In this document: positions 1 to 8,992 of the stretch, in pieces
How positions within the stretch are numbered: the stretch's first letter is position 1
Layout of the letters: the number at the start of each line of letters is the position of its first letter
From: Pseudomonas viridiflava
GTDB taxonomy: Bacteria; Pseudomonadota; Gammaproteobacteria; Pseudomonadales; Pseudomonadaceae
Assembly: GCF_900590755.1 (NCBI RefSeq)
Contig: NZ_UUOC01000025.1
Coordinates: 248,001 to 312,000 of the forward strand
Direction of reading: 5' to 3'
DNA length: 64,000 nucleotides
Position numbers and translations under genes: made by a program
Notes under the pieces: generated by a model
Database searches by the model: none
The model's input: the letters and a program-made list of their open reading frames with translations, nothing else
What the model was told of the DNA's origin: nothing

Positions 1-987
1 GATCACGCCGTCGGAAAGCAGGAAAACACGGTCGTTCAAGGCAAACGGATAGACCTCGGTCTTGTCGTCAAAACTGTCGGAATCCAGCACCCCCAGGGGC
101 AGATGCCGAGACACCAGCGCCGTACGCTCGCCGGTTTCGATACTCAACAGGTAACCATCCGGCAGGCCGCCATTCCACACCTCGACCTGGCGCTGCTTGA
201 AGTTGATGCACAGCAGGGTCGCGCAACAGAACATATCCACCGGCAAAATGCGCTTGAGCTTGGCGTTCATCTCGCGCAGGGTCTCGGCCAGGCCAAACCC
301 CTTGGCGGTCATGCCGTAAAACACTTCAGCCAGGGGCATGGCGCCGACAGCGGCCGGCAAACCATGGCCGGTGAAATCCCCGAGCAGCATGTGCATGTGG
401 CCTGCCGGCGTGTAGCTGGCCAGCAACAAGTCGCCATTGAACAGCGCGTAGGGCGATTGCAGGTAGCGGATATTGGGCGCATTCAGGCAGCCGGAATGCG
501 CCACCTGATCGAAGACCTCCTTGGCGACACGCTGTTCGTTGAGCAGGTACTCATGGTGCCGGGAGATCAGATCGCGCTGTTGCAGCACTGTTTCCTGCAA
601 CAGCCGCAAGCGGTTCATGGCCTTGATCTTGGCGGTCAGCACCACGTGATTGTAGGGCTTGGCGATAAAGTCATCGCCACCCGCATCCAGGCAACGGGCC
701 AGTGCAGTGCCTTCGGTCAAAGAGGTCAGGAAGATGATCGGCACCAGCGCTTCGCCAGCCATCTGTTTGATGCGCCGCGCCGCCTCGAAGCCGTCCATTA
801 CCGGCATCATTGCATCCATCAGGATCAACTGAGGCCGGGCGCTTTCGAACAGCGCCACGGCTTCTGCCCCGTTCGCCGCGCAAAGCACCTTGTGCCCCTG
901 GCGGCTGACAATGGTCGACAACAGGTAGCGATCACTGGCGCTATCGTCGGCAATCAGAATGCACAGGTGCTCGCTCGATGACGGCAA
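1..987 (-). CDS. HsbR-like response regulator with PP2C/SpoIIE phosphatase domain (partial)
   Basis: The 3' part lies beyond the left edge, so about 329 N-terminal residues are visible. The N-terminus reads as a CheY-like receiver (CILIADDSASDR, then LILMDAMMPVMDG with the phosphoacceptor Asp, and a TSL/KP signature). A coiled linker follows, then a PP2C/SpoIIE-type domain (LLLASYTPAGHMHMLLGDFTGHG, and LLSDG near the edge). The only early in-frame start is a TTG at 987, because a TAG lies four codons upstream of it. The STAS gene immediately upstream ends only 4 bases away, which is the HsbA/HsbR partner-switching arrangement known from P. aeruginosa, where the regulator dephosphorylates or phosphorylates the antagonist and affects FlgM and biofilm/motility choice. 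The name is by family and context; the substrate is inferred. Confidence 0.82.
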   Translation of the reverse strand, partial: MPSSSEHLCILIADDSASDRYLLSTIVSRQGHKVLCAANGAEAVALFESARPQLILMDAMMPVMDGFEAARRIKQMAGEALVPIIFLTSLTEGTALARCLDAGGDDFIAKPYNHVVLTAKIKAMNRLRLLQETVLQQRDLISRHHEYLLNEQRVAKEVFDQVAHSGCLNAPNIRYLQSPYALFNGDLLLASYTPAGHMHMLLGDFTGHGLPAAVGAMPLAEVFYGMTAKGFGLAETLREMNAKLKRILPVDMFCCATLLCINFKQRQVEVWNGGLPDGYLLSIETGERTALVSRHLPLGVLDSDSFDDKTEVYPFALNDRVFLLSDGVI

Positions 988-991
988 GGGA

Positions 992-1294
992 TCAACCTAT
1001 CTGGAACAGTTTCGAGAAGTTGGAAATGGTCAGGATGGTGATGACGTCGGCGGTGCAATTGACTAGCCGAACCGTCGCCCGCTCGCCGCCCGCATGATCA
1101 CGCAACAGCAACAGCATGCCCAGCGCGGAGCTGTCCAGATAATGGGTGCCGCGCAAATCCACGACATAACGCTTATCACTGCCCAGCGCCTCATACGCAC
1201 CGCGAAAATCCTGGTGCGAGGCAAAATCAAACCGTCCTGACACAAAAATAGTCAGTTGTTGACCGTCAGGTGATAGCTCGGAGGTAACCGACAT
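992..1294 (-). CDS. hsbA: STAS-domain anti-sigma factor antagonist, HsbA-like
   Basis: A 100-residue single STAS domain starting MSVTSELSPDG. The conserved phosphorylatable serine lies in YLDSSALGMLLLL, as in SpoIIAA-type antagonists. An upstream in-frame extension to 1369 exists, but its first 25 residues have no STAS character, so I chose the ATG at 1294. The gene is followed at 4 bases by the receiver-PP2C regulator. In P. aeruginosa HsbA binds the anti-sigma factor FlgM when unphosphorylated and a diguanylate cyclase when phosphorylated. A role linking this gene to the flgM gene of this window is inferred from that precedent. Confidence 0.85.
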   Translation of the reverse strand: MSVTSELSPDGQQLTIFVSGRFDFASHQDFRGAYEALGSDKRYVVDLRGTHYLDSSALGMLLLLRDHAGGERATVRLVNCTADVITILTISNFSKLFQIG

Positions 1295-1412
1295 ATGAAA
1301 TTCCTGATTAAGCCTCGGCACATACTCAAGGTGTAGCACCGCCTGGCGATGGCGGCAAATTGATTGCACCGAAGGATTCAGCAGCCCCTGTCATTTTTGT
1401 TGCCCATTACAC

Positions 1413-1485
1413 CGCTATCGCGAGCAAGCTCACTCCTACAGGAAACCGCATTCTATCTGTAGGAGTGAGCTTGCTCGCGATAGCG
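1413..1485. repeat. REP-type perfect palindrome between fliJ and hsbA
   Basis: Two 29-base arms (1413-1441 and 1457-1485) are exact reverse complements separated by 15 bases. The core (GCGAGCAAGCTCACTCCTAC) is of the Pseudomonas REP type. It lies in the gap after fliJ, where it could fold in the mRNA and attenuate read-through or protect the 3' end of the fli transcript. No T-tract follows, so a simple intrinsic terminator is unlikely. Confidence 0.85.
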
Positions 1486-1537
1486 TCGGCGGAGTCACTG
1501 CAAAGCTGAAGACAACCGAAAACTTCCGATGCAATGG

Positions 1538-1987
1538 TCAGAATTGCGACTGCCGCGGCAAGCGCTGGGACAGTTCGTCGAGCAGTTTCTGTTCGCGTTT
1601 GTCTTCCAGCTGGCGGGCTTCGTCGATGTAGCGCTGGACCAGTTTGCGCAGGCCCTCGACCCGGGCGTAGGCCTGCTGCCAGGCGCCACGGGCTTTTTCG
1701 ACGTTGTCCTGGTGCCAGGCCAGGCTCTTGCGTTGCTGGCCGACGGCGGTTTCCAGCTGGTTGAGGAAGCGCTGATAGTTCATCAGCCATTGGCCCGAGA
1801 CGCCGCTGGCGCCTTTGTCGATCCACTGCTGCTGATAGGCCATGCGAAATTGTTCAAGCTCGTCGAGCTTGCCTTCGGCGACCCGCACTTGCCCCTGAAA
1901 GTGCCCCAGCCGCTGGGCGGCCGAACGCTCGGCGCTTTCGGCCATGTCCACGACCGGTGCCAGACGCGCTGCACGACTGGTGGCCAT
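1538..1987 (-). CDS. fliJ: Flagellar export chaperone FliJ
   Basis: 149 residues, the usual FliJ length. The protein is almost wholly helical and charged (for example QVRVAEGKLDELEQFRMAYQQQW and VEKARGAWQQAYARVEGLRKLVQRYIDEARQLE), as expected for the antiparallel coiled coil that inserts into the FliI hexamer and recycles empty export chaperones at FlhA. The start lies 6 bases after the fliI stop, so it is the last gene of the fliEFGHIJ run. It has no enzymatic motif. Identification rests on the coiled-coil pattern plus invariant position next to fliI. Confidence 0.93.
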   Translation of the reverse strand: MATSRAARLAPVVDMAESAERSAAQRLGHFQGQVRVAEGKLDELEQFRMAYQQQWIDKGASGVSGQWLMNYQRFLNQLETAVGQQRKSLAWHQDNVEKARGAWQQAYARVEGLRKLVQRYIDEARQLEDKREQKLLDELSQRLPRQSQF

Positions 1988-1993
1988 GATCTA

Positions 1994-3352
1994 TCAGCCG
2001 CCCGCAGCCGGATTGAACACCGCTGCAAGCTGGGCACTGCTGTTTTCCATGCTCTGGTTCTCGTTGAGCCCCTGGCGCAGATAACGCACCAGCACCGGCT
2101 GCAAGGCAATGGCCAGGTCAGTTTCCCGATCCCCACCGGCGACATAAGCACCGACGCTGATCAAGTCCCGACTCTGCTGATAACGGGACCACAGCTGCTT
2201 GAAATGCTGTGCCTGATTCATATGCTCAGGCGTGACCACCGACGGCATGACCCGGCTGATGGACGCTTCGATATCAATGGCCGGGTAATGCCCTTCTTCG
2301 GCCAGGCGCCGGGACAACACGATGTGACCGTCAAGCACGCCTCGGGCCGAGTCGGCAATCGGGTCCTGCTGGTCATCGCCCTCGGACAACACGGTATAAA
2401 ACGCTGTGATCGAACCCCCACCCGCCTCGGCGTTACCGGCACGCTCCACCAGTTTGGGCAGCTTGGCGAATACCGAAGGCGGATAACCTTTGGTCGCAGG
2501 CGGCTCACCGATGGCCAAAGCGATTTCCCGCTGGGCCTGGGCAAAACGGGTCAGGGAATCCATCAGCAACAGGACATTCTTGCCCTTGTCGCGAAAATAC
2601 TCGGCGATGCGCGTGCAATACATGGCCGCACGCAAACGCATCAAGGGCGCGTCATCCGCAGGCGAAGCCACCACCACCGAGCGCTTGAGGCCCTCTTCAC
2701 CGAGGCTGTGCTCGATGAACTCTTTAACTTCACGACCCCGCTCACCGATCAAGCCAACCACAATAATGTCGGCCTCGGTGAAGCGCGTCATCATGCCGAG
2801 CAATACGCTCTTACCCACGCCGGTACCGGCAAACAGGCCCAGACGCTGGCCACGGCCGACCGTCAATAATCCGTTGATGCAACGAATCCCCACATCCAGT
2901 GGCTGGCTGATGGGGTTGCGCTTGAGGGGGTTGATGGTCGGGCCGTCCATGGGCACCCAGTCTTCGGCCTTCATGCCGCCTTTGCCGTCCAATGGACGTC
3001 CGGCGCCATCCAGCACCCGGCCGAGCATGGCCATGCCCATGGGCAAACGACCGGTGTCCACCAGCGGCACGACCCGTGCGCCCGGGGCGATACCCGCCAC
3101 ACTGCCCACCGGCATGAGGAATACCTTGCTGCCGGAAAAGCCCATGACTTCAGCTTCGACTTCCACCGGGTGGTGGCTGTCGTCGTTGATCACCACACAA
3201 CGGCTGCCCATGGCGGCGCGCAAACCCTCGGCTTCAAGGGTCAGGCCGACCATGCGCAACAGGCGCCCTTCAACCAAAGGCTGAGTCGGCAACTCGATGG
3301 ATTCGGCGTACGAACCCAGGCGCTTGCCGAAGCTGGTGCGATCAAGGCGCAT
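1994..3352 (-). CDS. fliI: Flagellum-specific export ATPase FliI
   Basis: 452 residues. It has a Walker A motif AGTGVGKS at about residues 175-182, a Walker B stretch ([12 protein letters not shown]), an arginine-rich catalytic region ([13 protein letters not shown]) and the FliI-type [17 protein letters not shown] segment. It is the F1-beta-like hexameric ATPase of the type III export apparatus, acting at the cytoplasmic face with FliH and FliJ to unfold and feed substrates. The start overlaps the fliH 3' end by 11 bases, indicating translational coupling. Confidence 0.98.
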   Translation of the reverse strand: MRLDRTSFGKRLGSYAESIELPTQPLVEGRLLRMVGLTLEAEGLRAAMGSRCVVINDDSHHPVEVEAEVMGFSGSKVFLMPVGSVAGIAPGARVVPLVDTGRLPMGMAMLGRVLDGAGRPLDGKGGMKAEDWVPMDGPTINPLKRNPISQPLDVGIRCINGLLTVGRGQRLGLFAGTGVGKSVLLGMMTRFTEADIIVVGLIGERGREVKEFIEHSLGEEGLKRSVVVASPADDAPLMRLRAAMYCTRIAEYFRDKGKNVLLLMDSLTRFAQAQREIALAIGEPPATKGYPPSVFAKLPKLVERAGNAEAGGGSITAFYTVLSEGDDQQDPIADSARGVLDGHIVLSRRLAEEGHYPAIDIEASISRVMPSVVTPEHMNQAQHFKQLWSRYQQSRDLISVGAYVAGGDRETDLAIALQPVLVRYLRQGLNENQSMENSSAQLAAVFNPAAGG

Positions 3353-4163
3353 CGGCTTTCTCGGTGTCGGCAGACGCAGCAGATTGCGGAGCGGATTGCG
3401 GAGCTACGTCCAGATCAATACTCGTATCGGAAGCCGCCGGATGCAGGGCCTGTTCGTGCATCTGGTCGTACATTTTGGCGATGGCCTGGCTGATTCGGGT
3501 TTCGATGCTGGCATCAATGCGGCTGTGCTCGGTCTCGATCCGGCAACCACCGGCCTGCAACGTGTCGTCTTCGACGATGCGCCAGTTTTCTTCATGGCGC
3601 TCGCGCAGGGTCTTGATCTGCTCAAAGTCCTGAGGATTGATGAAAATCCGCACGTTGGTGGCGCCCATGGGCAGCAACTTCAGGGCGTCGCGCAGGACAT
3701 TGCCAATCTGCCGGGAGTCGGTAGTCAGCTCACGCTGGATGACTTTGCGGGCGATGTGCTCGACCAGCAGGATCATCGATTTCTCGATCTGCGTGTCCTG
3801 CTCGGCGACAGGATCGAGAAATTGCTCCATCAGCCTTTCAAGGCTTTCCAGCTTGGCAGCCAGGGCCACTTCGGCCTCCTGCCGCACCTTGAGCTGAGTG
3901 CTGTGAAAGCCCTCTTTCTCGCCCGTGGCGAAGCCTTCGTTGTAGGCTTCCTGGCGGATGCTTTCCAGTTCTTCGAGGGTGATAGGCTGGACTTCCTCCA
4001 GCGGCACTTCCTCGATGACCTCGACCGGCTCTTCAATCTCCGGTTCCGGCTCGGGTGCAGGCTCTACATAAGGGTCGAAACTGGGCAGCGACCAGACGTC
4101 AAAACCACCGACATCCTTGGCGCGAATCAGATCGCTGGCCGGTTCTTTGTTGGAGCTGGACAT
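3342..4163 (-). CDS. fliH: Flagellar assembly protein FliH (FliI regulator)
   Basis: 273 residues. The N-terminal 70 residues are acidic and proline rich ([19 protein letters not shown]), then a long helical region leads into the FliH/HrpE C-terminal domain ([35 protein letters not shown]). FliH dimers bind the FliI N-terminus, hold the ATPase inactive and dock it to FliN at the C-ring. It lies between fliG (10-base gap) and fliI (11-base overlap). Confidence 0.94.
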   Translation of the reverse strand: MSSSNKEPASDLIRAKDVGGFDVWSLPSFDPYVEPAPEPEPEIEEPVEVIEEVPLEEVQPITLEELESIRQEAYNEGFATGEKEGFHSTQLKVRQEAEVALAAKLESLERLMEQFLDPVAEQDTQIEKSMILLVEHIARKVIQRELTTDSRQIGNVLRDALKLLPMGATNVRIFINPQDFEQIKTLRERHEENWRIVEDDTLQAGGCRIETEHSRIDASIETRISQAIAKMYDQMHEQALHPAASDTSIDLDVAPQSAPQSAASADTEKADAP

Positions 4164-4173
4164 TGATAGCGCC

Positions 4174-5190
4174 TTAAATCATTTCCTCGCCACCTTTGCC
4201 GCCGAGGACGATCTCCCCGGCCTCGGCCATACGGCGAGCGATGGTGAGGATTTCTTTCTGTGCAGTTTCCACGTCGCTGACACGCACCGGACCTTTGGCT
4301 TCAAGGTCGTCACGCAGCAATTCGGCGGCACGCTTGGACATGTTCTTGAAGATTTTTTCCTTGATCGCCTCGTCGGAACCCTTGAGCGCCAGCACCAGTA
4401 CGTCCGAAGACACTTCGCGCAACAGCGCCTGGATACCGCGGTCGTCGACGTCCGCAAGGTTGTTGAAGACAAACATGAGGTCTTCGATCTGAGTCGACAG
4501 ATCTTCGTCGACCTCGCGGATCGAATCCATGAGCGTGCCTTCGATGGAGCTGTCGAGGAAGTTCATGATATCGGCAGCACGCTTGATACCACCCAGGGTA
4601 GTACGCGACGTGTTGGCGTTACCCGAGAACTGCTTCTCGAGAATCTGGTTCAATTCTTTGAGTGCGGCGGGCTGCACAGTGTTCAACGAAGATACGCGCA
4701 GGATGATGTCCAGTCGCACCTTGTGATCAAAATGGCCCAACACTTCACCGGCCTGGTCGGCGTCCAGATAGGCCACAACGATGGCCTGAATCTGCGGGTG
4801 CTCGAAACGGATAACGTCGGCAACCGCACGCGGCTCCATCCATTTGAGGCTGTCCAGACCGCTGGTGTTGCCACCCAGCAGGATACGGTCGATAAGGCCG
4901 TTGGCCTTGTCTTCGCCCAATGCCTGGGTGAGCATTTTGCGGATGTAACCGTCCGAGCCGACACCGAGGCTGGTCTGATCGCCAACGGTCTCGACGAACT
5001 CGGTCATGACCTCTTCGACCTGCTCGCGGTGCACGTTTCGCATCTGAGCCATGGCCACACCCACGCGCTGGACTTCCTTGGGACCCATGTGCCGCAGCAC
5101 TTGGGCCGCGTCGGTTTCGCCCAGGGAAAGCAGCAACACGGCGGCTTTCTCGACCTTGCTCAGCTTGGTTACGACGGCTCGATCATTCAT
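4174..5190 (-). CDS. fliG: Flagellar motor switch protein FliG
   Basis: 338 residues, the standard FliG size. Visible markers are the middle-domain EHPQ motif (FEHPQIQAIVVAYL), the GG-linker region and the C-terminal charged torque helix (SSDVLVLALKGSDEAIKEKIFKNMSKRAAELLRDDLE). FliG couples the MS ring (FliF C-tail) to the C-ring and contacts the stator. Its start lies inside the fliF 3' end (8-base overlap), consistent with the tight FliF-FliG stoichiometry. Confidence 0.98.
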   Translation of the reverse strand: MNDRAVVTKLSKVEKAAVLLLSLGETDAAQVLRHMGPKEVQRVGVAMAQMRNVHREQVEEVMTEFVETVGDQTSLGVGSDGYIRKMLTQALGEDKANGLIDRILLGGNTSGLDSLKWMEPRAVADVIRFEHPQIQAIVVAYLDADQAGEVLGHFDHKVRLDIILRVSSLNTVQPAALKELNQILEKQFSGNANTSRTTLGGIKRAADIMNFLDSSIEGTLMDSIREVDEDLSTQIEDLMFVFNNLADVDDRGIQALLREVSSDVLVLALKGSDEAIKEKIFKNMSKRAAELLRDDLEAKGPVRVSDVETAQKEILTIARRMAEAGEIVLGGKGGEEMI

Positions 5191-6967
5191 CAGTGTTAAT
5201 CCACTCTTTCACAACCTGGGCCACACGACCCGGGTCTTCAGCCACCAGACTTTTGATCGCGTTCAACTGTGCGTCATAACCCTCGGTCGGGCTAGGCAGC
5301 AGAATGCTCTGCGGACCGCCCAGGCTGACACGGTCGTTGGACAGCTCGTCGCCGCCACCCATGCCGCCAAACCCGCCAGTACCATCGTCGAAACCGGCCA
5401 GTTCTTTGCTCTTGCCGTTGGTGATGTTGTTCAACACCGGACGCAGCACGCCGAAGACCAGAATCAGGATGAAGATGATGCCCACGGCCTGTTTGACGAT
5501 GTCCCAGAACCACGGTTGCGAGTAGAACGGGATTTCAGCAATGACCTCGCCCTTCTCCGCCGAGAACGGCACGTTAACGACGCTGACGCTGTCACCACGG
5601 CTGGCGTCGAAACCCACGGCATTCTGGACCAGACGGGTAAAGCGATTGAGATCCTCGGCACTCCAGGGTGCGCGGGTCACTTCGCCGTTGGCGGCGTTGA
5701 TCTTGACCTGATCATCGACCACCACCGCAACCGACAGGCGCGTCAGACGACCCTGCTGTTGTTTGGTGTGGCTGATGGAGCGATCCAGCTCGAAGTTCTT
5801 GGTCGACTGCACACGCTTGTCGGCCGGGTACGGTGCCAGGGCTGGCTGACCGGTAGCCGGGTCCATGATTTGCTGACCGTTTGCATCCAGCAGCGGTTGC
5901 CCGGGAGCAATGGCGGCAGCAGCGCCGCCGGCAGCACCACCGGCAGTTTGCGGCGCAGTGGCCGGACCTGGAGGCTGGTTGCTCAGTGCGCCCGGCACAC
6001 CTTGCGGGCCGGAACTGCTGGAGCGTTGTTCGTTGACCGACTGCTCGCTACGCAAGGCAGGCTGGTCCGGGTTGAAGCTTTCTGCGGTGGATTCCACCGC
6101 GCTGAAGTCGACGTTGGCCGAGACTTCAGCCTTGTAGCGGTCACTGCCCAATACCGGTTGCAGGATGTTCTGCACGCGCTGGGTGAGCATGCCTTCCATG
6201 CGACGCGAATAATCGAACTGTTTACCGGCCATGGTCAGCTCGGAGTTCTCAGCCTGATCCGAAAGCAGATTGCCTTTCTGATCGACTACGGAGATCTGAG
6301 ACTTGCTCAGCTCCGGCACGCTGGTGGAAACCAGGTTGACGATCGCCATGACCTGGCTCGGCTCAAGAGAGCGACCGGCATACAACTCAACCAGAATCGA
6401 TGCGCTTGGCTTGCGGTCATCACGAACGAACACCGAGCTTTTCGGAATCGCCAGGTGCACACGGGCCGCCCGGATGTTGTTCAGGGACGAAATAGTACGG
6501 GCCAGCTCGCCTTCCAGACCCCGACGATAGCGGGTAGCTTCCATGAACTGGCTGGTACCCAGGCCCTGGTCCTTGTCGAGAATTTCAAAGCCGACGTTGC
6601 CGTCATTCTGGGTTACACCGGCCGACGCCAGCTGGATGCGCGCACGCTGCACGTCATCAGCCTTGACCAGCAAGGCACCGGAATTGGGTTCGATGGTGTA
6701 AGGAATATTGGCCGTGGTCAGAGTGTCCATGACCTGCTTGCCATCCATACCGGCCAGGCTACCGTACAACGGCCGGTAATCAGGCTGCTGGGACCAGAGC
6801 ACCACGGCAAAGCCGATTGCCACGCTGGCAGCCAGCCCGACCATAAGGCCGACCTGACGCAACATGGTCATCTCGGAAAGGTTTTCCAGAAAAGCCAGGC
6901 CCATCAACGGCTTTTTTCCGGAGGCGCCTGTCTTGGCCGGAACGCTATCGGCGAGTGTTTCTGCCAT
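5183..6967 (-). CDS. fliF: Flagellar MS-ring protein FliF
   Basis: 594 residues. An N-terminal transmembrane segment (about 38-55, VGLMVGLAASVAIGFAVVLW) is followed by the YscJ/FliF domain with ring-building motifs, then a periplasmic linker rich in Pro, Ala and Gly (PQGVPGALSNQPPGPATAP), a second transmembrane segment (about 475-495, AVGIIFILILVFGVLRPVL) and a cytoplasmic FliG-binding tail. The stop is 8 bases inside fliG. It forms the housing of the export gate in the inner membrane. Confidence 0.97.
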   Translation of the reverse strand: MAETLADSVPAKTGASGKKPLMGLAFLENLSEMTMLRQVGLMVGLAASVAIGFAVVLWSQQPDYRPLYGSLAGMDGKQVMDTLTTANIPYTIEPNSGALLVKADDVQRARIQLASAGVTQNDGNVGFEILDKDQGLGTSQFMEATRYRRGLEGELARTISSLNNIRAARVHLAIPKSSVFVRDDRKPSASILVELYAGRSLEPSQVMAIVNLVSTSVPELSKSQISVVDQKGNLLSDQAENSELTMAGKQFDYSRRMEGMLTQRVQNILQPVLGSDRYKAEVSANVDFSAVESTAESFNPDQPALRSEQSVNEQRSSSSGPQGVPGALSNQPPGPATAPQTAGGAAGGAAAAIAPGQPLLDANGQQIMDPATGQPALAPYPADKRVQSTKNFELDRSISHTKQQQGRLTRLSVAVVVDDQVKINAANGEVTRAPWSAEDLNRFTRLVQNAVGFDASRGDSVSVVNVPFSAEKGEVIAEIPFYSQPWFWDIVKQAVGIIFILILVFGVLRPVLNNITNGKSKELAGFDDGTGGFGGMGGGDELSNDRVSLGGPQSILLPSPTEGYDAQLNAIKSLVAEDPGRVAQVVKEWINTDE

Positions 6968-6982
6968 GACTCAATACGTCCT

Positions 6983-7309
6983 TTAAACCGGCATCTGCAT
7001 GATGTCTTGATAAGCCTGAACCAGTTTGTTCCGGACCTGGGTCAAGGCTTGGAAAGACACGGAGGCTTTCTGCGAGGAGATCATCACATCGGTGAGATCC
7101 ACGCCGGATTTACCAATCTCGAACGCACTGGCGAGCTGGGTGGACGCCTGCTGGGTCTCACTGACCTTATTCACGGCCTGACCAAGCATGTCGGCAAAGC
7201 TGCTGGCGCCGACTTCCGGCGTGGCGGCGGCTTTCGGCGCGGCCATGGCATCCATTTGCATGGAGCGCATATCCAACATCAAGCGATTAAATTCAACACC
7301 TTGGCTCAT
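6983..7309 (-). CDS. fliE: Flagellar hook-basal body complex protein FliE
   Basis: 108 residues. The C-terminal helix ([27 protein letters not shown]) is the FliE signature, joining the MS ring and export gate to the proximal rod. First gene of fliEFGHIJ, 15 bases ahead of fliF, with a clear sigma-54 promoter 78 bases upstream of the ATG. Confidence 0.97.
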   Translation of the reverse strand: MSQGVEFNRLMLDMRSMQMDAMAAPKAAATPEVGASSFADMLGQAVNKVSETQQASTQLASAFEIGKSGVDLTDVMISSQKASVSFQALTQVRNKLVQAYQDIMQMPV

Positions 7310-7386
7310 GGACGTATCTCTCGTAAGTGCCGCTCTCGTAAGCGCCGCAGATTTTTGACACTGATTCAGCGGTCATACATGACAAA

Positions 7387-7401
7387 GCAACAAGGGTGCC
7401 A
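7387..7401 (-). promoter_or_regulatory. Sigma-54 promoter of fliEFGHIJ
   Basis: The minus strand reads TGGCACCCTTGTTGC, a complete TGGCAC-N5-TTGC element. It lies upstream of fliE in the fleR-fliE gap. FleQ- or FleR-dependent RpoN transcription is established for this operon in P. aeruginosa; the enhancer site was not located here. Confidence 0.88.
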
Positions 7402-7573
7402 GTTACATGACGGCAAAAGGCCATCAATTTATTCGGTTTTCTACAAAATGCTTACAAAACCTTGTTCCTGCTCTGTTTTGAGCGCTCGGCGATTGCCATT
7501 GCGATGGAAAAAAATCACCACTGCGACAAATTACCGCACGCCTCCACAGACATTCGCCACCACCGAAACATAT

Positions 7574-8992
7574 TCAGGTGGCAAACAGATAGCCTTCAAC
7601 ATCCATGCCCGCATCGCGCATTTGCGCCAGTTTGTAGCGCAATGTCCGCGGGCTGATACCCAGGCGCTCAGCGGCCTCTTTACGGCGGCCCCGCTCGGCC
7701 CGCAGCGTGTCAATAATCATCTGGAACTCCCGGCGACGCAGATCATCACCCAGCGCCCCGGCCGAATCGCTGCCGGACAGGTCCAGCGGGGCGCTGGCTG
7801 CCGCCGTCGCCGGAGCCGGGCTCACGACAGACGCTGCACTCGCGACCAGCGAAGCACCGGTCACCGGCCCTGCGAGGCAGAAATCTTCAGCCTGAATAAC
7901 CCCACCTTGCTGCAGAATCAGCGCCCGCTGCACGGCATTGTCCAGTTCCCGCACGTTGCCGGGCCAGGCGTAATCGATCAAACACTGCTGCGCCTGCGCG
8001 GACAGCCTGACCGCCGCATGTTTCATTTTATTGACGTGTTTGGCCAACAGACGCTCGGCCAGTGGCAGAATATCGGCAGTCCGTTGACGCAGCGGCTGCC
8101 ATGCCAGCGGAAATACCGAGAGCCGGTAGAACAAATCCTCACGGAAACGCCCCGCCGCCACTTCGCCAGCAAGATCGCGGTTAGTAGTGGCCAGCACCCG
8201 AATATCCAGATTGATCGGTTTCTTGCCACCGACCCGCTCAACTTCCCGCTCCTGCAACACACGCAATAATTTGGCTTGCAGGCCCATGGGCATTTCAGAA
8301 ATCTCGTCGAGCAGAATCGTACCGCCATCGGCCTGTTCGAACTTGCCTGCCTGTGCGGCAATGGCACCGGTAAACGATCCCTTCTCGTGACCGAATAATG
8401 TCGCTTCCAGCATGTTGTCAGGGATGGCCGCACAGTTGATGGCAATGAACGGCTTATCGGCACGGGGCGAGTGCAGATGAATGTAACGCGCCAGCACTTC
8501 CTTGCCGGTCCCGGACTCACCGGAAATCAGCACCGTGGAGTCGCTTTTCGCTACCCGGCTGGCCAGGTTCAAGAGTTGGGCACTGGCCGGTTCGACCGCC
8601 ACTGGCCCGTCATGATCGATCGGCCCCAGACGACCCAGTGCATGCCGGGCAACCAGGGCCAGCAATGCCTTGGGCTCGAACGGCTTGACCAGGTAATCGG
8701 CTGCGCCCTGACGCATGGCATCCACCGCCCGATCCACCGCGCCATGGGCGGTCATCAGCAACACCGGCAATTGCGGGTGACGATCACGCAACAGCCCCAG
8801 CAATTGGTGGCCATCCATACCCGGCATGTTCACGTCACTGATAACCAGGCTGAACGGCTCGCTCGCAGCGGCAATCAACGCTTCTTCAGCGCAGGTGACG
8901 GCATGGAAATCATGACCGGCCAACTCAAGGGTATCGCCCAGCGCCTCACGCAACGCCCGATCATCCTCGACCAGCAATACCTTGATCGACAT
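7574..8992 (-). CDS. fleR: Sigma-54-dependent response regulator FleR
   Basis: 472 residues from the ATG at 8992, whose ATG overlaps the fleS stop (TGATG). The receiver domain carries D52 (VISDVNMPGMDG). The AAA+ domain has Walker A GESGTGKE (157-164), a GSFTGA loop at 204-209 instead of the usual GAFTGA, and GGTILLDEISEMP as Walker B. The C-terminal Fis-type helix-turn-helix reads AAERLGISPRTLRYKLAQM. FleR, phosphorylated by FleS, drives RpoN-dependent class III genes (hook, rod, rings). An upstream in-frame ATG at 9019 is inside fleS and less likely. Confidence 0.96.
   Translation of the reverse strand: MSIKVLLVEDDRALREALGDTLELAGHDFHAVTCAEEALIAAASEPFSLVISDVNMPGMDGHQLLGLLRDRHPQLPVLLMTAHGAVDRAVDAMRQGAADYLVKPFEPKALLALVARHALGRLGPIDHDGPVAVEPASAQLLNLASRVAKSDSTVLISGESGTGKEVLARYIHLHSPRADKPFIAINCAAIPDNMLEATLFGHEKGSFTGAIAAQAGKFEQADGGTILLDEISEMPMGLQAKLLRVLQEREVERVGGKKPINLDIRVLATTNRDLAGEVAAGRFREDLFYRLSVFPLAWQPLRQRTADILPLAERLLAKHVNKMKHAAVRLSAQAQQCLIDYAWPGNVRELDNAVQRALILQQGGVIQAEDFCLAGPVTGASLVASAASVVSPAPATAAASAPLDLSGSDSAGALGDDLRRREFQMIIDTLRAERGRRKEAAERLGISPRTLRYKLAQMRDAGMDVEGYLFAT

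Noticed and set aside
103..981. Long rightward open frame opposite the HsbR-like gene
   Set aside because: It mirrors the codon structure of a clear receiver-PP2C gene on the other strand and shows no protein family features.
1413..1485. Intrinsic terminator after fliJ
   Set aside because: The palindrome has no T-tract and matches REP elements; it was entered as a repeat instead.
5051..8269. 1072-codon rightward frame opposite fliG, fliF and fliE
   Set aside because: It runs across several confirmed minus-strand genes and a promoter; its composition (His-, Gln- and Arg-rich) is typical of antisense frames in GC-rich DNA.
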